A stretch of 53,857 bases of DNA from the NCBI GenBank assembly GCA_943328795.2, contig CALQBK020000010.1, positions 1 through 53,857 on the forward strand, read 5' to 3'. The position numbers were made by a program, and so were the translations under genes. The stretch is from Bifidobacterium breve. GTDB taxonomy: Bacteria; Myxococcota_A; UBA796; SXON01. The notes below the pieces were generated by a model, which saw nothing but the letters and a program-made list of their open reading frames with translations, was not told the DNA's origin and made no database searches. Below, one piece after another: positions 33,839-43,665 of the stretch (position 1 is its first letter; each line of letters opens with the position of its first letter).

Positions 33839-34204
33839 CTACTTCTTCTTCGCGACGGCGCGACGGGGGCCCTTGCGGGTCCGGGCGTTGGTGTGGGTGC
33901 GCTGCCCGCGCACGGGGAGGCCGCGCTTGTGCCGGCTGCCGCGGTAGGTGCCGAGGTCGATCAGGCGCTTGATGTTCATCGCGACCTCCTTGCGGAGCTC
34001 ACCCTCGACCCGGTACTCGCGCTGGAGCACGTCACGGATGCGGGCGATGTCGGTGTCTGCGAGGTCCTGGGTGCGGATGCTGCCATCCACCTGGGCCTTC
34101 GCGAGAACGTCGAGCGCGTTCTTGCGGCCGATGCCGTACAGGTAGCCGAGCGCAATGTCGATGCGCTTGTTGCGGGGAAGGTCTACGCCTTCAATACGTG
34201 CCAT
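33839..34204 (-). CDS. rpsM: 30S ribosomal protein S13
   Basis: Protein of 121 residues opening [19 protein letters not shown], with the conserved [25 protein letters not shown]-terminal tail that reaches into the decoding area. Nine bases after rpmJ. Confidence 0.97.
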   Translation of the reverse strand: MARIEGVDLPRNKRIDIALGYLYGIGRKNALDVLAKAQVDGSIRTQDLADTDIARIRDVLQREYRVEGELRKEVAMNIKRLIDLGTYRGSRHKRGLPVRGQRTHTNARTRKGPRRAVAKKK

Positions 34205-34213
34205 GTGTGTCTC

Positions 34214-34327
34214 CTAGCCCTGACGCTGCTTGTGTTTCACGTTGCTGCAGATGATGCGGACGACGCCGCGGCGTCGGACGACGCTGCACTTGTCACAGAT
34301 GACCTTCACTGAGGCCTTGACTTTCAT
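34214..34327 (-). CDS. rpmJ: 50S ribosomal protein L36
   Basis: Short protein of 37 residues ([20 protein letters not shown]...) found by eye. Zinc ligands C11, C14, C27 and H32 are all present, the zinc-binding C+ type. GGAG lies six bases before the ATG. It sits 28 bases after map; infA, which often lies between them, is missing. Confidence 0.96.
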   Translation of the reverse strand: MKVKASVKVICDKCSVVRRRGVVRIICSNVKHKQRQG

Positions 34328-34355
34328 GATGAACTCCTCGCCGGCTGTCGCCGGT

Positions 34356-35147
34356 TCAACGGATGGTGGGCTGGGGGAAGGGCACGGGATCGAGCGTTGT
34401 CAGGATCTCGGGGCCCCTGGGGGTGATCGCTACAGTGTGTTCGAAGTGAGCCGAGCGGCTACCATCGCTGGTGACCACTGTCCAGTGGTCGCCAAGCGTC
34501 CGAATGGCGCCGCCGCCTCGCGTAATCATCGGTTCTATCGCGATCACCATGCCAGGAACGAGCGGAACGCCTGTGCTCTTTTTTCCGTAGTTCGGCACGC
34601 TCGGCTCCTCGTGCATGCGCCGGCCGATCCCGTGGCCGACCATGTCGGTCACCACGCCGAAGCCGAGCGCCGTCACGTACGACTCCACCGCAAACCCGAT
34701 GTCTCCGACCCGCTTCCCGTTGCGTGCCTCGGCGATGCCAATGCGGAGCGCCTCCTGCGTGCCGTCGAGCAACGCCTGGTCGAGGGGGTCGCCCGGGGGC
34801 ATCAACACCGTCACGGCGGTGTCCGCATAGTAGCCGCCGTAGACGAGGCCGAAATCCAAGCTCACCAGGTCGCCCTCGCGGATTCGGCGCTTGCCCGGGA
34901 CGCCGTGCACGACCTGCTCGTTCACGGAGATGCAGATCGACGCTGGGTAGGGAACCTTCCCGGGCTTGTACCCCTTGAAGGCGGGCTTCGCCCCAAGCGC
35001 CAAGATCGTGGCTTCGGTGAGCTGATCGATCTCCTTCGTGGTGATCCCCACGGCTATGGCCTCCCGGACGCGCTCCACCACCTCGGCCAGCTTGCGCCCC
35101 GCGGACCGCATCACGTCGAGCTCCCAGCCTTCACGGACCGCGATCAT
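34356..35147 (-). CDS. map: Methionine aminopeptidase, type I
   Basis: Protein of 263 residues. Metal ligands are in SLDFG, YADTA, GHGIGR, IEPM and FEHTV, the full D-D-H-E-E set of the pita-bread fold; [11 protein letters not shown] is the type I substrate region. It removes the initiator Met from new proteins. Its ATG overlaps the stop of a small upstream frame (ATGA). It is located between adk and rpmJ, as in many spc operons. Confidence 0.97.
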   Translation of the reverse strand: MIAVREGWELDVMRSAGRKLAEVVERVREAIAVGITTKEIDQLTEATILALGAKPAFKGYKPGKVPYPASICISVNEQVVHGVPGKRRIREGDLVSLDFGLVYGGYYADTAVTVLMPPGDPLDQALLDGTQEALRIGIAEARNGKRVGDIGFAVESYVTALGFGVVTDMVGHGIGRRMHEEPSVPNYGKKSTGVPLVPGMVIAIEPMITRGGGAIRTLGDHWTVVTSDGSRSAHFEHTVAITPRGPEILTTLDPVPFPQPTIR

Positions 35148-35269
35148 GCGGAAGCTCCCGGAAATTCAGCCTGAGTGACGAGCGCGGCGACCTGCACGAG
35201 ACAGGCCTCGACATGCTCGAGCGGCGCCCGCGCAGTCTCTCGGTGGCTCTGCCTGCTGGACCGCGCCAC
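35144..35269 (-). CDS. Possible 41-residue protein between adk and map
   Basis: Frame opening with GTG four bases after the adk stop and ending in a TGA that overlaps the map ATG (ATGA). The product would be basic at first (MARSSRQSHRETAR) and then an amphipathic helix (LEHVEACLVQVAALVTQAEF). The tight fit between its neighbours is the main evidence; there is no strong ribosome site and no known family. It could instead be a non-coding spacer. Treat as tentative. Confidence 0.35.
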   Translation of the reverse strand: MARSSRQSHRETARAPLEHVEACLVQVAALVTQAEFPGASA

Positions 35270-35273
35270 GAGC

Positions 35274-35918
35274 TTAAAGAGCCAGCGCGGCGAAGATACG
35301 AGCCTTGACCACGGAGATGTCGCCAGTGCCGTCAAGGTCGTGCACCGTTGCCGCCCCGCGGAGCACACCCAGCACGGGCGCCGTCTCGCGCGCGTAGACG
35401 TCCAACCGGGACTGCACCACAGCCTCGGAGTCATCCTTGCGCTGCACGACCTCCGTCGACCCGCACGTGCTGCACCCGGCCGCCGGGGGTGGGTTGTGGA
35501 CCGCGTGGTACGTCGCCCCGCACTTGGTGCACGTCCGCCGACCCGAGATGCGCTCCACGATGGCGGCGTCCGGCACGGCGAGGCTCACCACGGCGTCAAT
35601 GACCCGACCGTGGGTCTCGAACCAATTTACGAGCCACTCCGCCTGGGGCACAGACCGGGGAAAGCCGTCGAACAGCACGCCTCCCGCGGCGTCCGGTTGC
35701 AGGAGGCGATCGGCCACCAAGTCGCACGTGAGAGAATCGGGGACCAGCGCGCCGCGATCCATGTACGACTTCGCCAGCGTCCCGAGCTCCGTGCCCTCGC
35801 GCAGGTTCTTCCGAAAGATGTCCCCCGTCGCGACGTGGGGAACCCCCAGCCGCTCGGCGAGATCCTTCGCCTGAGTACCCTTGCCGGACCCCGGAGGGCC
35901 AAAGAGGAGCACGTTCAT
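35274..35918 (-). CDS. adk: Adenylate kinase, zinc-LID type
   Basis: Protein of 214 residues. P-loop GPPGSGKGTQ at 7-16, AMP-binding TGDIFR and GFPRSVPQAE, and a long LID with four Cys (CTKC...CSTC) that binds zinc, as in many Gram-positive and myxobacterial enzymes. It catalyses ATP + AMP to 2 ADP. Nine bases after secY. Confidence 0.97.
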   Translation of the reverse strand: MNVLLFGPPGSGKGTQAKDLAERLGVPHVATGDIFRKNLREGTELGTLAKSYMDRGALVPDSLTCDLVADRLLQPDAAGGVLFDGFPRSVPQAEWLVNWFETHGRVIDAVVSLAVPDAAIVERISGRRTCTKCGATYHAVHNPPPAAGCSTCGSTEVVQRKDDSEAVVQSRLDVYARETAPVLGVLRGAATVHDLDGTGDISVVKARIFAALAL

Positions 35919-35927
35919 CGTACCTTC

Positions 35928-37274
35928 CTAGGTTGCGGAGCCGGCCGCGCCGACCAAGAGCTGGCGACGGCCCTTGAGCGCGCCGCCTGCCGATGGCCCC
36001 TGCAGCCCGTCGTAGTGACGCGTGAGGAGCTGGGCCTCAATCTGCGCGACGGTGTCGAGGCTGACGCCGACGACGATCAGGAGGCTGGTTCCGCCGAACG
36101 CGAACGGAATGCCGTACTGCGCGATCAACAGCGTCGGCAGGATGCACACGCCTGCGAGGTAGAGCGCACCAGCGCCAGTGAGCTTGTTCAGCAGCGCGTC
36201 GATGTACTCCGCGGTCTGCTTCCCAGGGCGGATGCCCGGGATGTACGCCTGGCTCTTCTTCAAGTTGTCCGCGACGTCAACCGGGTTGAACATCAACGCC
36301 GTGTAGAAGTACGAGAAGAACACGATCAAGACGACGTACACGTAGTTGTACAACCACGCACCCGGGCTCATCGCCTGCGCAAACGCCTGGACCGCCGGGT
36401 AAGGAAACAGCTGGGCCGCCGTCGCGGGGAAAGCGAGCACCGAGGACGCGAAGATCGGCGGGATGACGCCCGTGGTGTTGATCTTCAGCGGCAGGTGGTT
36501 GTTCCCTGCGTACACCCGCCGGCCCGACACGCGCTTGGCGTATTGGATCGGGATCCGAACCTGGGCGCGCTCAATCCACACGATGAGCCCGATCGCGACG
36601 AGCATCACGGCGATCAACAGCACGCACTGCAGCAGCGACAGCTCGCCCAACGACACCTTGTCGTAGATCGAGCGAACACCGGTTGGGAACCGCGACATGA
36701 TGCCCGCAGTGATGATGAGGCTCGAGCCGTTGCCGATGCCTCGCTCGGAGATCTGCTCCCCAAGCCACATCACGAAGCAGCTACCCGCCGTCATCGTGAT
36801 CGCCGTGATCGCCCGGAACGCGTACCCAGGGTTGATCACGATGTCGTGACCGGCCCCCGTCTTCATGCTCTCGAGCGCGGTCGCCATGATCGTGGCCTGC
36901 GCAAGCGCGATCACGATGGTCGCGTAGCGCGTGTACTGCGTGATCTGCCCGCGGCCCTGCTGCCCCTCCTTCGAGAGGCGCTCCAACGACGGGACGACCA
37001 CGGTGAGGATCTGTACGAGGATGCTCGCGGTGATGTACGGGGTGACCCCGAGCACGAACACCGAGAACTGCTGCAGCGCACCGCCGCTGAACATGTCGTA
37101 CAGCCCGAACATCGTGTTCGAGCCCGTCTTGACCCACTCAGCGAGCGCGAGCCGGTCTACGCCCGGCGCGGGGATATGAACACCGAGCCGAAAAACGGCA
37201 AGCATCCCCAGCGTAAAGAGGACGCGGCTCCGGAGATCCGGCATCTGCCAGATCGAGGAGAGCCAACGAGTCAC
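35928..37274 (-). CDS. secY: Protein translocase subunit SecY
   Basis: Protein of 448 residues with about ten membrane helices. The typical GVHIPAPGVD, GIMSRFPTGV and RPGKQTAEYID segments are recognisable, as is the plug region near the start. It forms the inner-membrane channel for exported proteins. Its start overlaps the rplO stop by four bases. Confidence 0.98.
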   Translation of the reverse strand: MTRWLSSIWQMPDLRSRVLFTLGMLAVFRLGVHIPAPGVDRLALAEWVKTGSNTMFGLYDMFSGGALQQFSVFVLGVTPYITASILVQILTVVVPSLERLSKEGQQGRGQITQYTRYATIVIALAQATIMATALESMKTGAGHDIVINPGYAFRAITAITMTAGSCFVMWLGEQISERGIGNGSSLIITAGIMSRFPTGVRSIYDKVSLGELSLLQCVLLIAVMLVAIGLIVWIERAQVRIPIQYAKRVSGRRVYAGNNHLPLKINTTGVIPPIFASSVLAFPATAAQLFPYPAVQAFAQAMSPGAWLYNYVYVVLIVFFSYFYTALMFNPVDVADNLKKSQAYIPGIRPGKQTAEYIDALLNKLTGAGALYLAGVCILPTLLIAQYGIPFAFGGTSLLIVVGVSLDTVAQIEAQLLTRHYDGLQGPSAGGALKGRRQLLVGAAGSAT

Positions 37275-37723
37275 GCAACGTCCTCAGCCGTGCCACCGGC
37301 TGCGGTGATCTTAGCGCGAGCAGTCCCGGAGAACTTGGCCGCCTTGATGGTGATGGCGTTCTGGATGTCGCCCTCGCCGAGCACCTTGAGGCCATCCTTG
37401 CCGATGCGCGCGATGGCGCCGCTGGCCTTGAGGATCTCCGCGTCAAGCACGGTGCCAGCCGGGAACACCGACAGGTCGCCGACATTGATGAGGACGTAGT
37501 CCTTCGCGAAGATGTTCGTGAAGCCACGCTTCGGCATGCGGCGCTTCAGGGGGACCTGGCCGCCCTCGAAGCCACGCGCGATGGGCGCGCCGGTACGGGA
37601 CTGCTGACCCTTGGTACCACGGCCGGCGGTCTTGCCGAGGCCGGACCCCTGTCCGCGACCCACGCGAGTGCGGGGGCGCTGGGCGCCCGGGACGGGCTTC
37701 AAGTTGGAAAGTTCATTTGCCAT
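37271..37723 (-). CDS. rplO: 50S ribosomal protein L15
   Basis: Protein of 150 residues: [36 protein letters not shown], the L15 N-terminal loop, then [18 protein letters not shown]. Nine bases after rpmD and overlapping secY. Confidence 0.97.
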   Translation of the reverse strand: MANELSNLKPVPGAQRPRTRVGRGQGSGLGKTAGRGTKGQQSRTGAPIARGFEGGQVPLKRRMPKRGFTNIFAKDYVLINVGDLSVFPAGTVLDAEILKASGAIARIGKDGLKVLGEGDIQNAITIKAAKFSGTARAKITAAGGTAEDVA

Positions 37724-37732
37724 GGGAGCTCC

Positions 37733-37927
37733 TTAGGTCGCCGGACCGGCGACTTCCTCGACATCGACGAGGTGCAATACGGCCTTGACCATGCCGCGGA
37801 CGGAAGGCGTGTTCTCGAGGACACGGCTCCGGCCGATACGGCGAAGGCCCAGGCCCTTGATGGTGGCGAGGTGCGGAGCGGTCGCGTCAAGCGAGCTCTT
37901 ACGGAGGGTGACCTTGAGGTGCGTCAT
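37733..37927 (-). CDS. rpmD: 50S ribosomal protein L30
   Basis: Protein of 64 residues: [44 protein letters not shown] is a clear L30 fold and length. Nine bases after rpsE. Confidence 0.96.
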   Translation of the reverse strand: MTHLKVTLRKSSLDATAPHLATIKGLGLRRIGRSRVLENTPSVRGMVKAVLHLVDVEEVAGPAT

Positions 37928-37936
37928 CGGAGTTCC

Positions 37937-38500
37937 TTAGGAGTGCGACTGAGCTTGCGCCCAGACCTTCATCCCGACATTGTGGTTTTCGTTCACCGCG
38001 TCGATGGAGATGCCGCGGCGAGCGGCCACCATCTCGGGGGACTCGAGCTGCGCCAGCGCCGCGAGCGTCGCGCGGACCACGTTGTGCGGGTTCGAGGAGC
38101 CGAGGCTCTTCGTCAGCACGTTGTGGTACCCAGCGGCGTCCAGCATCGCACGGACCGCGGGGCCAGCGATGACCCCGGTCCCGGGGCTGGCCGGGCGCAG
38201 GAGCACCCGACCTGCGCCGAAGTGGCCCAGGCTGATGTGAGGCACGGTGCCGTCGAGCACCGGAACGTCGGTCATGCTGCTCTTGGCGCGCTCGGTGGCC
38301 TTGCGGACCGCCTCGGGCACTTCGTTCGCCTTGCCGCTGCCGATGCCGACACGGCCCTGGCCGTTGCCGACCACGACGAGCGCGGCGTAGCTGAAGCGAC
38401 GCCCGCCCTTCACGACCTTCGCCACACGGTTGATGTGGATGGTCTTCTCGATGAGCTGCGAGTCTTCGGCCGGCTTGCGACCGCGGGGCTTGGTGTTCAC
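37937..38500 (-). CDS. rpsE: 30S ribosomal protein S5
   Basis: Protein of 187 residues. [27 protein letters not shown] is the S5 signature and [14 protein letters not shown] follows. The GTG at 38500 has GGGAG six bases upstream and is chosen over a frame extending to 38548 with an atypical lead. The C-terminus is about 20 residues longer than in E. coli. Confidence 0.96.
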   Translation of the reverse strand: MNTKPRGRKPAEDSQLIEKTIHINRVAKVVKGGRRFSYAALVVVGNGQGRVGIGSGKANEVPEAVRKATERAKSSMTDVPVLDGTVPHISLGHFGAGRVLLRPASPGTGVIAGPAVRAMLDAAGYHNVLTKSLGSSNPHNVVRATLAALAQLESPEMVAARRGISIDAVNENHNVGMKVWAQAQSHS

Positions 38501-38551
38501 GTGGGACTCCCTTGAGCCGTCGCGTTCAACGCGCCGGCATAGCAACAAAGA

Positions 38552-38917
38552 TTAGAAATCGAGCCCGCCTTCGCGTGCGGCGTCGGCGAGGGCCTTGATG
38601 CGGCCGTGGTAGAGGAAGCCATTGCGGTCGAAGACCACCGCCTTCACGTTGGCTGCGAGCGCGCGCTCGGCGAGCAACTTGCCCACCGCTACCGCGGCGT
38701 CAACGTTCCCCTTGTGCCCATCGTGCTGAAGCCCATCGGTCAGGGTCGAGGCGGCGACGAGCGTGTGCCCGGCCCCGTCGTCGATCACCTGAGCGTAGAT
38801 GTGCGAGTTGGTGCGGTACACCGACAAGCGGGGACGATCGGCTGTGCCGATGACCGACTTGCGGATGCGGAACTTGCGGCGCTGACGTGCAGCGGCCATA
38901 TTTTCGCGGAGAGCCAT
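38552..38917 (-). CDS. rplR: 50S ribosomal protein L18
   Basis: Protein of 121 residues with [20 protein letters not shown] and the C-terminal [26 protein letters not shown] motif binding 5S rRNA. Nine bases after rplF. Confidence 0.97.
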   Translation of the reverse strand: MALRENMAAARQRRKFRIRKSVIGTADRPRLSVYRTNSHIYAQVIDDGAGHTLVAASTLTDGLQHDGHKGNVDAAVAVGKLLAERALAANVKAVVFDRNGFLYHGRIKALADAAREGGLDF

Positions 38918-38926
38918 GGAAACTCC

Positions 38927-39466
38927 TTACTTCTTCGCGGTCTTGCCGGCCTTGAGCCGGACGTGCTCGCCCTCGAACCGTACACCCTTCCCCTTGTAGG
39001 AGTCGGGCGGACGGAAGGACTTGAGTTTGGCTGCGGTCTCGCCAACAATCTGGCGATCGCTGCCCTTGACGGAGAGCTTGGTGCCTTTCTCCACGCTGAT
39101 CGTGATCCCGTCCGGAAACGGGAAGTTGATCGGGTGGCTGAAGCCGAGCTGCATGACGAGCGTGGTGCCCTTCACTTCGCTCTTGAAACCGACACCCTGG
39201 ATGTCGAGCTTGCGCTCGAACCCGGTGGTGACGCCCTTGACCATGTTGTTCAACAGGGCGCGGGTGAGGCCGTGGTTGGCTCGGACCTGACGGCTGTCGT
39301 CAGCGCGGACGACGCGGGCAACGCCCGCCTCGTTCACGATCGAGACCCCGACCGCCATCTTCTGCGTCAGCTGCCCCTTGGGGCCGTTGACCTTGAGCTG
39401 GCCGTCAGCGACGGTGATTGCAACGCCCGCAGGGACGGGGATAGGCATTTTTCCAATGCGTGACAT
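38927..39466 (-). CDS. rplF: 50S ribosomal protein L6
   Basis: Protein of 179 residues, MSRIGKMPIPVPAGV opening and PDSYKGKGVRFEGEHVRLKAGKTAKK end, both diagnostic for L6. Twelve bases after rpsH. Confidence 0.97.
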   Translation of the reverse strand: MSRIGKMPIPVPAGVAITVADGQLKVNGPKGQLTQKMAVGVSIVNEAGVARVVRADDSRQVRANHGLTRALLNNMVKGVTTGFERKLDIQGVGFKSEVKGTTLVMQLGFSHPINFPFPDGITISVEKGTKLSVKGSDRQIVGETAAKLKSFRPPDSYKGKGVRFEGEHVRLKAGKTAKK

Positions 39467-39478
39467 GGTGTTCTCCGC

Positions 39479-39877
39479 CTACCAGATGTGGCAGATGACT
39501 TCACCACCGACACCTGCGTTGCGAGCTGCCTTGTCGGACAGCACACCGCGGGGGGTGGTGAGGATGGCGAGACCGAGGCCGTTGCGAACACGCGGAACCT
39601 CATCCTTGCCCACGTACACACGGCGGCTCGGAGAGCTGACGCGGGTGAGGCCCTGGATGACGCCCTGACGTGCGTCGTCGTACTTCAGGAAGACCTTGAG
39701 AGCGCCGCCCCGCGGAGCGTCAGCACGGTCGAGGTAGCCCTCGACAAAGCCTTCGTCCTTGAGGATCTTGACGATCTCAAGCTTGATGCGGGAGCGAGGC
39801 ATCTCTACGGCCGCGTGGCGCGCCTGGATGGCGTTCCGGATGCGGGTGAGCATGTCTGCGATGGGGTCGTTGGTCAT
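39479..39877 (-). CDS. rpsH: 30S ribosomal protein S8
   Basis: Protein of 132 residues, DPIADMLTRIRNAIQARHAAVEMPRSRIK opening and GLGLAILTTPRGVLSDKAAR near the end. S8 of E. coli is also the spc-operon repressor; whether it binds here cannot be told. Confidence 0.97.
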   Translation of the reverse strand: MTNDPIADMLTRIRNAIQARHAAVEMPRSRIKLEIVKILKDEGFVEGYLDRADAPRGGALKVFLKYDDARQGVIQGLTRVSSPSRRVYVGKDEVPRVRNGLGLAILTTPRGVLSDKAARNAGVGGEVICHIW

Positions 39878-39890
39878 GGTGCTCCTCGCC

Positions 39891-40076
39891 CTACCAGCTG
39901 GCCTTCATCACGCCAGGAATCTCGCCCTTGAGGGAGAGGTTCCGAAAGCAGATGCGGCACATGTTGAACTTACGGAGAAACGCACGAGAGCGGCCACACA
40001 GCGGGCAGCGGCTCTTCTTGCGACAAGAAAACTTCGGCGTCCGGGTAGCGGCGACGAGTTGCGACTTTTTGGCCAC
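39891..40076 (-). CDS. rpsN: 30S ribosomal protein S14, type Z (zinc)
   Basis: Protein of 61 residues with the zinc ribbon C24-x2-C27 and C40-x2-C43 and the [18 protein letters not shown] block. The short zinc-binding form, rather than the longer zinc-free form of E. coli. Fourteen bases after rplE. Confidence 0.97.
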   Translation of the reverse strand: MAKKSQLVAATRTPKFSCRKKSRCPLCGRSRAFLRKFNMCRICFRNLSLKGEIPGVMKASW

Positions 40077-40090
40077 TTGGGTCTCCCTGG

Positions 40091-40636
40091 CTACTGGCGG
40101 AAGGGAATGCCGAGGGCACGCAGGAGCGCGCGACCTTCAGCGTCGTTGGAAGCGGTGGTCACGAACGCGATGTTCATGCCGGTGATTTTCGTCACCCGCT
40201 CGTAGTTGATCTCGGGGAAGATGATCTGCTCCGTGATCCCGAGCGAGTAGTTCCCGCGGCCGTCAAAGGCCTTGGGGTTCACGCCGCGGAAGTCGCGCAC
40301 ACGGGGCAAAGCCACGTTCACGAGCCGATCAAGGAACTCCCACATGCGGTGCCCACGCAGGGTGACCCGCGCGCCAATCGGCTGGTTTTCACGCAGCTTG
40401 AAGTTGGCGATGGACTTCCGCGAGCGGCGGATCTCCGCCTTCTGGCCAGTGATGAGCGAGAGCTCCTCAGCGGCCGTCTCGAGCAGCTTCACGTTCTGGG
40501 TAGCCTCCTTGAGGGAGGTGTTCAGGACGATCTTCTGCAGGCGGGGGACCTGCATCACGTTGCCGTACGCAAACTCCTTCTGGAGTGCGGGGACAGCGCT
40601 TTCGCGGTAATATTTTTGAAGGCGGGTATCAGCCAT
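40091..40636 (-). CDS. rplE: 50S ribosomal protein L5
   Basis: Protein of 181 residues: [20 protein letters not shown], the [15 protein letters not shown] loop and [20 protein letters not shown] end are the L5 landmarks; it binds 5S rRNA. Thirty-nine bases after rplX. Confidence 0.97.
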   Translation of the reverse strand: MADTRLQKYYRESAVPALQKEFAYGNVMQVPRLQKIVLNTSLKEATQNVKLLETAAEELSLITGQKAEIRRSRKSIANFKLRENQPIGARVTLRGHRMWEFLDRLVNVALPRVRDFRGVNPKAFDGRGNYSLGITEQIIFPEINYERVTKITGMNIAFVTTASNDAEGRALLRALGIPFRQ

Positions 40637-40675
40637 CGACGACTCTTCCGTTAGAACGGTGGTGAGCGGGGCGGT

Positions 40676-40993
40676 TCAGATTGCAGCGCCGGTCTTCCGA
40701 TTGACTCGGGACTTCGTCCCATCCTCAATCTTGAAGCCGACCTTGACGCGAGTCCCGGCCGCCGCATCCCAGAGGGCGACGTTCGAGATATGGATGGGGG
40801 CTTCCTTCTGGATGATGCTGCCCGGCTTGTCGTTCTGACCGCGAACGTGCTTCTTCACGATCGCGACCCCTTCGACAACCACCCGGCCCTCCTGGGGGAG
40901 GACTTCCAGCACCTTGCCGGTGCGGCCCTTGTTCTTTCCCGCAATGACGACGACGATGTCGTCGCGGCGGATCTTCAGCTTGTTCTTGGCCAT
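40676..40993 (-). CDS. rplX: 50S ribosomal protein L24
   Basis: Protein of 105 residues with the KOW motif IRRDDIVVVIAGKNKGRTGKV and KKHVRGQNDKPGSIIQKEAPIH. Seven bases after rplN. Confidence 0.97.
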   Translation of the reverse strand: MAKNKLKIRRDDIVVVIAGKNKGRTGKVLEVLPQEGRVVVEGVAIVKKHVRGQNDKPGSIIQKEAPIHISNVALWDAAAGTRVKVGFKIEDGTKSRVNRKTGAAI

Positions 40994-41000
40994 GATTTCC

Positions 41001-41369
41001 TCAAAGCACTTCGGGCGCGAGCGCCACGATCTTCATGTAGGCCTTGGCACGCAGCTCGCGGGCAACGGGCCCGAAGATGCGGGTGCCGATAGGCTCGCCC
41101 TTCGCGTCGATGAGCACCGCGGAGTTGTTGTCGAAGCGGATGTACGTGCCGTCGGGGCGACGGACTTCCTTCGCGGTGCGAACGATGACGGCCTTGTGGA
41201 CGTCGCCCTTCTTCACCTTGCCGGTGGGGATGGCCTCCTTGATGGAGACGACGATGATGTCACCGAGGCTCGCGTACTTGCGCTTCGAGCCTCCGAGCAC
41301 CTTCACGCACTGGACCCGACGGGCGCCGGAGTTGTCGGCGACGTCGAGATGGCTTTGCATCTGGATCAT
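41001..41369 (-). CDS. rplN: 50S ribosomal protein L14
   Basis: Protein of 122 residues opening [21 protein letters not shown], the L14 start, so the ATG at 41369 is used instead of a longer frame to 41405 that would overlap rpsQ. One residue shorter than E. coli L14. Confidence 0.97.
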   Translation of the reverse strand: MIQMQSHLDVADNSGARRVQCVKVLGGSKRKYASLGDIIVVSIKEAIPTGKVKKGDVHKAVIVRTAKEVRRPDGTYIRFDNNSAVLIDAKGEPIGTRIFGPVARELRAKAYMKIVALAPEVL

Positions 41370-41373
41370 TGTT

Positions 41374-41643
41374 TTACGCCTCAGCCTGGTTGAAGCGTTC
41401 GACAACCCGCCACCGCTTCGTGCGGCTGAGCGGACGGCTCTCTTCGATGAGGACGAGGTCGTTGACCTTGCAGCTATTGTCCTCGTCGTGTGCCTTGAAG
41501 GACCGGACCTGCTTGATGTACTTGTGGTAGCGCGGGTGCTTCACCGTGCGCTCCACTTCGACAACAACGGTCTTGTCCATCTTGTCCGAGATGACCCGGC
41601 CGCGGACTTGGCGACGTCCGCCATTCGTAGTTTCGTCAGACAT
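41374..41643 (-). CDS. rpsQ: 30S ribosomal protein S17
   Basis: Protein of 89 residues: [30 protein letters not shown] and [12 protein letters not shown] are S17 hallmarks. A 156-base structured gap precedes it on the transcript, after rpmC. Confidence 0.97.
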   Translation of the reverse strand: MSDETTNGGRRQVRGRVISDKMDKTVVVEVERTVKHPRYHKYIKQVRSFKAHDEDNSCKVNDLVLIEESRPLSRTKRWRVVERFNQAEA

Positions 41644-41664
41644 TTTTCACCTGGCTCGTTGCTA

Positions 41665-41783
41665 CCCGGCGAACCGGGCGGCGAAGTGGGTGCTGGACGC
41701 CGATTTCTCGGCGGGAGGTTTACCGCAGGTCTCCACGGGAGTGGACTCGTGCGGGTTGGGAACCGCCCCGAAGGGTTGTTCCC
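41665..41783 (-). promoter_or_regulatory. Structured leader between rpmC and rpsQ with two UUCG-loop hairpins
   Basis: The 156-base gap holds two strong hairpins in the minus-strand RNA. The first pairs GGGAAC and GUUCCC with CCC-UUCG-GGG at the tip (41783-41758). The second is CCCGG-UUCG-CCGGG (41678-41665). UUCG tetraloops are very stable. Such gaps are rare inside a spc operon. It may be a processing site, an attenuator or a ribosomal-protein binding site for rpsQ-rplN control. Confidence 0.5.
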
Positions 41784-41799
41784 GGAAGGGACGCGGAAA

Positions 41800-42141
41800 C
41801 TACTCCGCGCTGGCCGGGCTGTCAACCCCAGAAGCGACAGGCTGCTCAAGAAGGCCCTTGAGGAAGCCGCCGCCGGCGTCCGATGCGCCCAAAGCCGCAG
41901 GAACGAACGAGCTGGAGTGGAGCTGCCGCAAGGCGCCGCGGTTCAGGCCATTCGCCAGTTCGCGGCTACGCACCGCGGTCTGAGCGCGGGCGATGTCGCG
42001 GCGCGTGCGCTTGAGAACGCTGTTGTTCTCGAGCTGGTTGAGGCGGTGACGGAGCGTGTGGCCGAAGAGCGTGCGCTCGAGGCCGAGCTCGTGGTGCACG
42101 AGCTGCTCGTCCGAAAAGTTGGAAAGGTCGGTCTTGCTCAT
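41800..42141 (-). CDS. rpmC: 50S ribosomal protein L29 with long C-terminal extension
   Basis: Protein of 113 residues; L29 is normally 60-70. The core ([47 protein letters not shown]) is a standard L29 coiled hairpin. About 45 further residues rich in Ala, Ser and Gly ([20 protein letters not shown]...) follow with no known role. Its start overlaps the rplP stop by four bases. Confidence 0.9.
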   Translation of the reverse strand: MSKTDLSNFSDEQLVHHELGLERTLFGHTLRHRLNQLENNSVLKRTRRDIARAQTAVRSRELANGLNRGALRQLHSSSFVPAALGASDAGGGFLKGLLEQPVASGVDSPASAE

Positions 42142-42557
42142 GACACCACATCCTCGCGCTTGATGACCCGAACGGCCATGGGGAGCTTGTTGCCGGCCAG
42201 GCGGAGCGCCTCGCGCGCTACCTCCTCCGCGACGCCTTCGATCTCGAAGAGCACGCGGCCGGCCTTGATGACGGACACCCAGTACTCAGGGTTGCCCTTT
42301 CCGGTACCCATTCGGGTCTCGGCGGGCTTCTTGGTGACCGGCTTGTCCGGGAAGACCCGGATCCAGATCTTGCCGCCACGCTTCACGTGACGGGTCAGGG
42401 CGATACGGCCGGCCTCGATCTGACGGGCCGTGATCCAGGCACTCTCGGTGGCCTGCAACCCGTAGTCGCCGAAGCTGACATCGCCGCCACGGTAGGCGAG
42501 CCCGTTGCTACGGCCCTTCTGTACCTTGCGGAACTTGACGCGCTTGGGGGAAAGCAT
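42138..42557 (-). CDS. rplP: 50S ribosomal protein L16
   Basis: Protein of 139 residues: [16 protein letters not shown] start, [28 protein letters not shown] centre. It sits near the peptidyl-transferase centre. Forty-two bases after rpsC. Confidence 0.97.
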   Translation of the reverse strand: MLSPKRVKFRKVQKGRSNGLAYRGGDVSFGDYGLQATESAWITARQIEAGRIALTRHVKRGGKIWIRVFPDKPVTKKPAETRMGTGKGNPEYWVSVIKAGRVLFEIEGVAEEVAREALRLAGNKLPMAVRVIKREDVVS

Positions 42558-42599
42558 GAAAAACCTCGTTGCTGCTCGCGGGTAGCGAGCGGGTGTGAA

Positions 42600-43247
42600 C
42601 TAGAAGGAGCGGTCTTCTTCGCCGGGGAGGATCTCGCCCTTGAAGATCCAGACCTTGACGCCGATGATGCCGTAGGTGGTCTTGGCCTCGGCCAAGCCGT
42701 AGTCGACGTCAGCGCGCAGGGTGTGCAGCGGCACGCGGCCTTCGCGGTACCACTCGGTGCGGTGCATCTCTGCGCCCCCGAGGCGACCGGCGCACATCAC
42801 CTTGATGCCCTTGGAGCCGGCCTTCTTGGACTGCTGCATCGCCTTCTTCATCGCGCGCCGGAAGCTCACGCGCTTCTCGATCTGCTGCGCGATGTTCTGG
42901 GCGACCAGGATCGCATCCAGGTCGACCTTGCGGACTTCCATGACGTTGATGAAGATCTCGGTCTTGGCGAGCTTCTCGAGCTCGGCCTTGAGCTGGTCGA
43001 GGCCCTGGGCCTTCTTGTCGATGATCATCCCGGGCTTCGCGGCGAAGATGAACACCTTCGCCTTGTTCGCCGCGCGCTCAATGCGCACCTTGGAGATACC
43101 GGCGACGTAGAGCTTCGCCTTGACGTGCTTCCGGATCGCGATGTCCTCGTGGAGAAAGCGCTGGTAGTTGCGCTCATCGAACCACTTGGATTCCCACGGA
43201 CGCGTGATGCCTACGCGAAAACCGATCGGATTGACCTTTTGACCCAT
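42600..43247 (-). CDS. rpsC: 30S ribosomal protein S3
   Basis: Protein of 215 residues: [23 protein letters not shown] opening, a KH domain near residues 40-110 ([14 protein letters not shown]), and [31 protein letters not shown] in the C-terminal half. Eight bases after rplV. Confidence 0.97.
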   Translation of the reverse strand: MGQKVNPIGFRVGITRPWESKWFDERNYQRFLHEDIAIRKHVKAKLYVAGISKVRIERAANKAKVFIFAAKPGMIIDKKAQGLDQLKAELEKLAKTEIFINVMEVRKVDLDAILVAQNIAQQIEKRVSFRRAMKKAMQQSKKAGSKGIKVMCAGRLGGAEMHRTEWYREGRVPLHTLRADVDYGLAEAKTTYGIIGVKVWIFKGEILPGEEDRSF

Positions 43248-43255
43248 GGGAACTC

Positions 43256-43603
43256 CTACCGTGCGTCGAGGACGACGGTGATGTGGGCTGTTTGCTTGAG
43301 GATGGGAGTCGCACGCCCCTGGGCGCGCGGGCGGAAGCGTTGAAGGGTGGGGCCGGCGCCCACCTGGATGGTCTTCACGTAGAGCGTGTCGACGTCGAGG
43401 GAGCTGCCGTGGTGCTCGGCGTAGTGCTCTGCGTTCGCCATCGCGGCCTCGATCAGCTTCTTGATGATCGGGGCCGTCTTCTTGGGAAGGTAGGCGAGCA
43501 CGTCGAGCGCCTGGCCCACGTCCTTGCCGCGGACGAGGTCAGCGACGAGACGGGCCTTGCGCGCGGAGACCCGGGCGTGGCGGAGGTTAGCTGTGGATTC
43601 CAT
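43256..43603 (-). CDS. rplV: 50S ribosomal protein L22
   Basis: Protein of 115 residues with [23 protein letters not shown] and the exit-tunnel loop [18 protein letters not shown]; this loop is the site of macrolide contacts. Sixty-two bases after rpsS. Confidence 0.97.
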   Translation of the reverse strand: MESTANLRHARVSARKARLVADLVRGKDVGQALDVLAYLPKKTAPIIKKLIEAAMANAEHYAEHHGSSLDVDTLYVKTIQVGAGPTLQRFRPRAQGRATPILKQTAHITVVLDAR

Positions 43604-43665
43604 GATTCACTCCAGGCGCGTGGCCGGGAAACGGGAAACGCCCTTCGGCGCGAAAAACCTGCGAA

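Noticed and set aside
42576-42592. Small CTCGC/GCGAG hairpin in the rpsC-rplP gap
   Set aside because: Five base pairs only, common by chance at this GC content.
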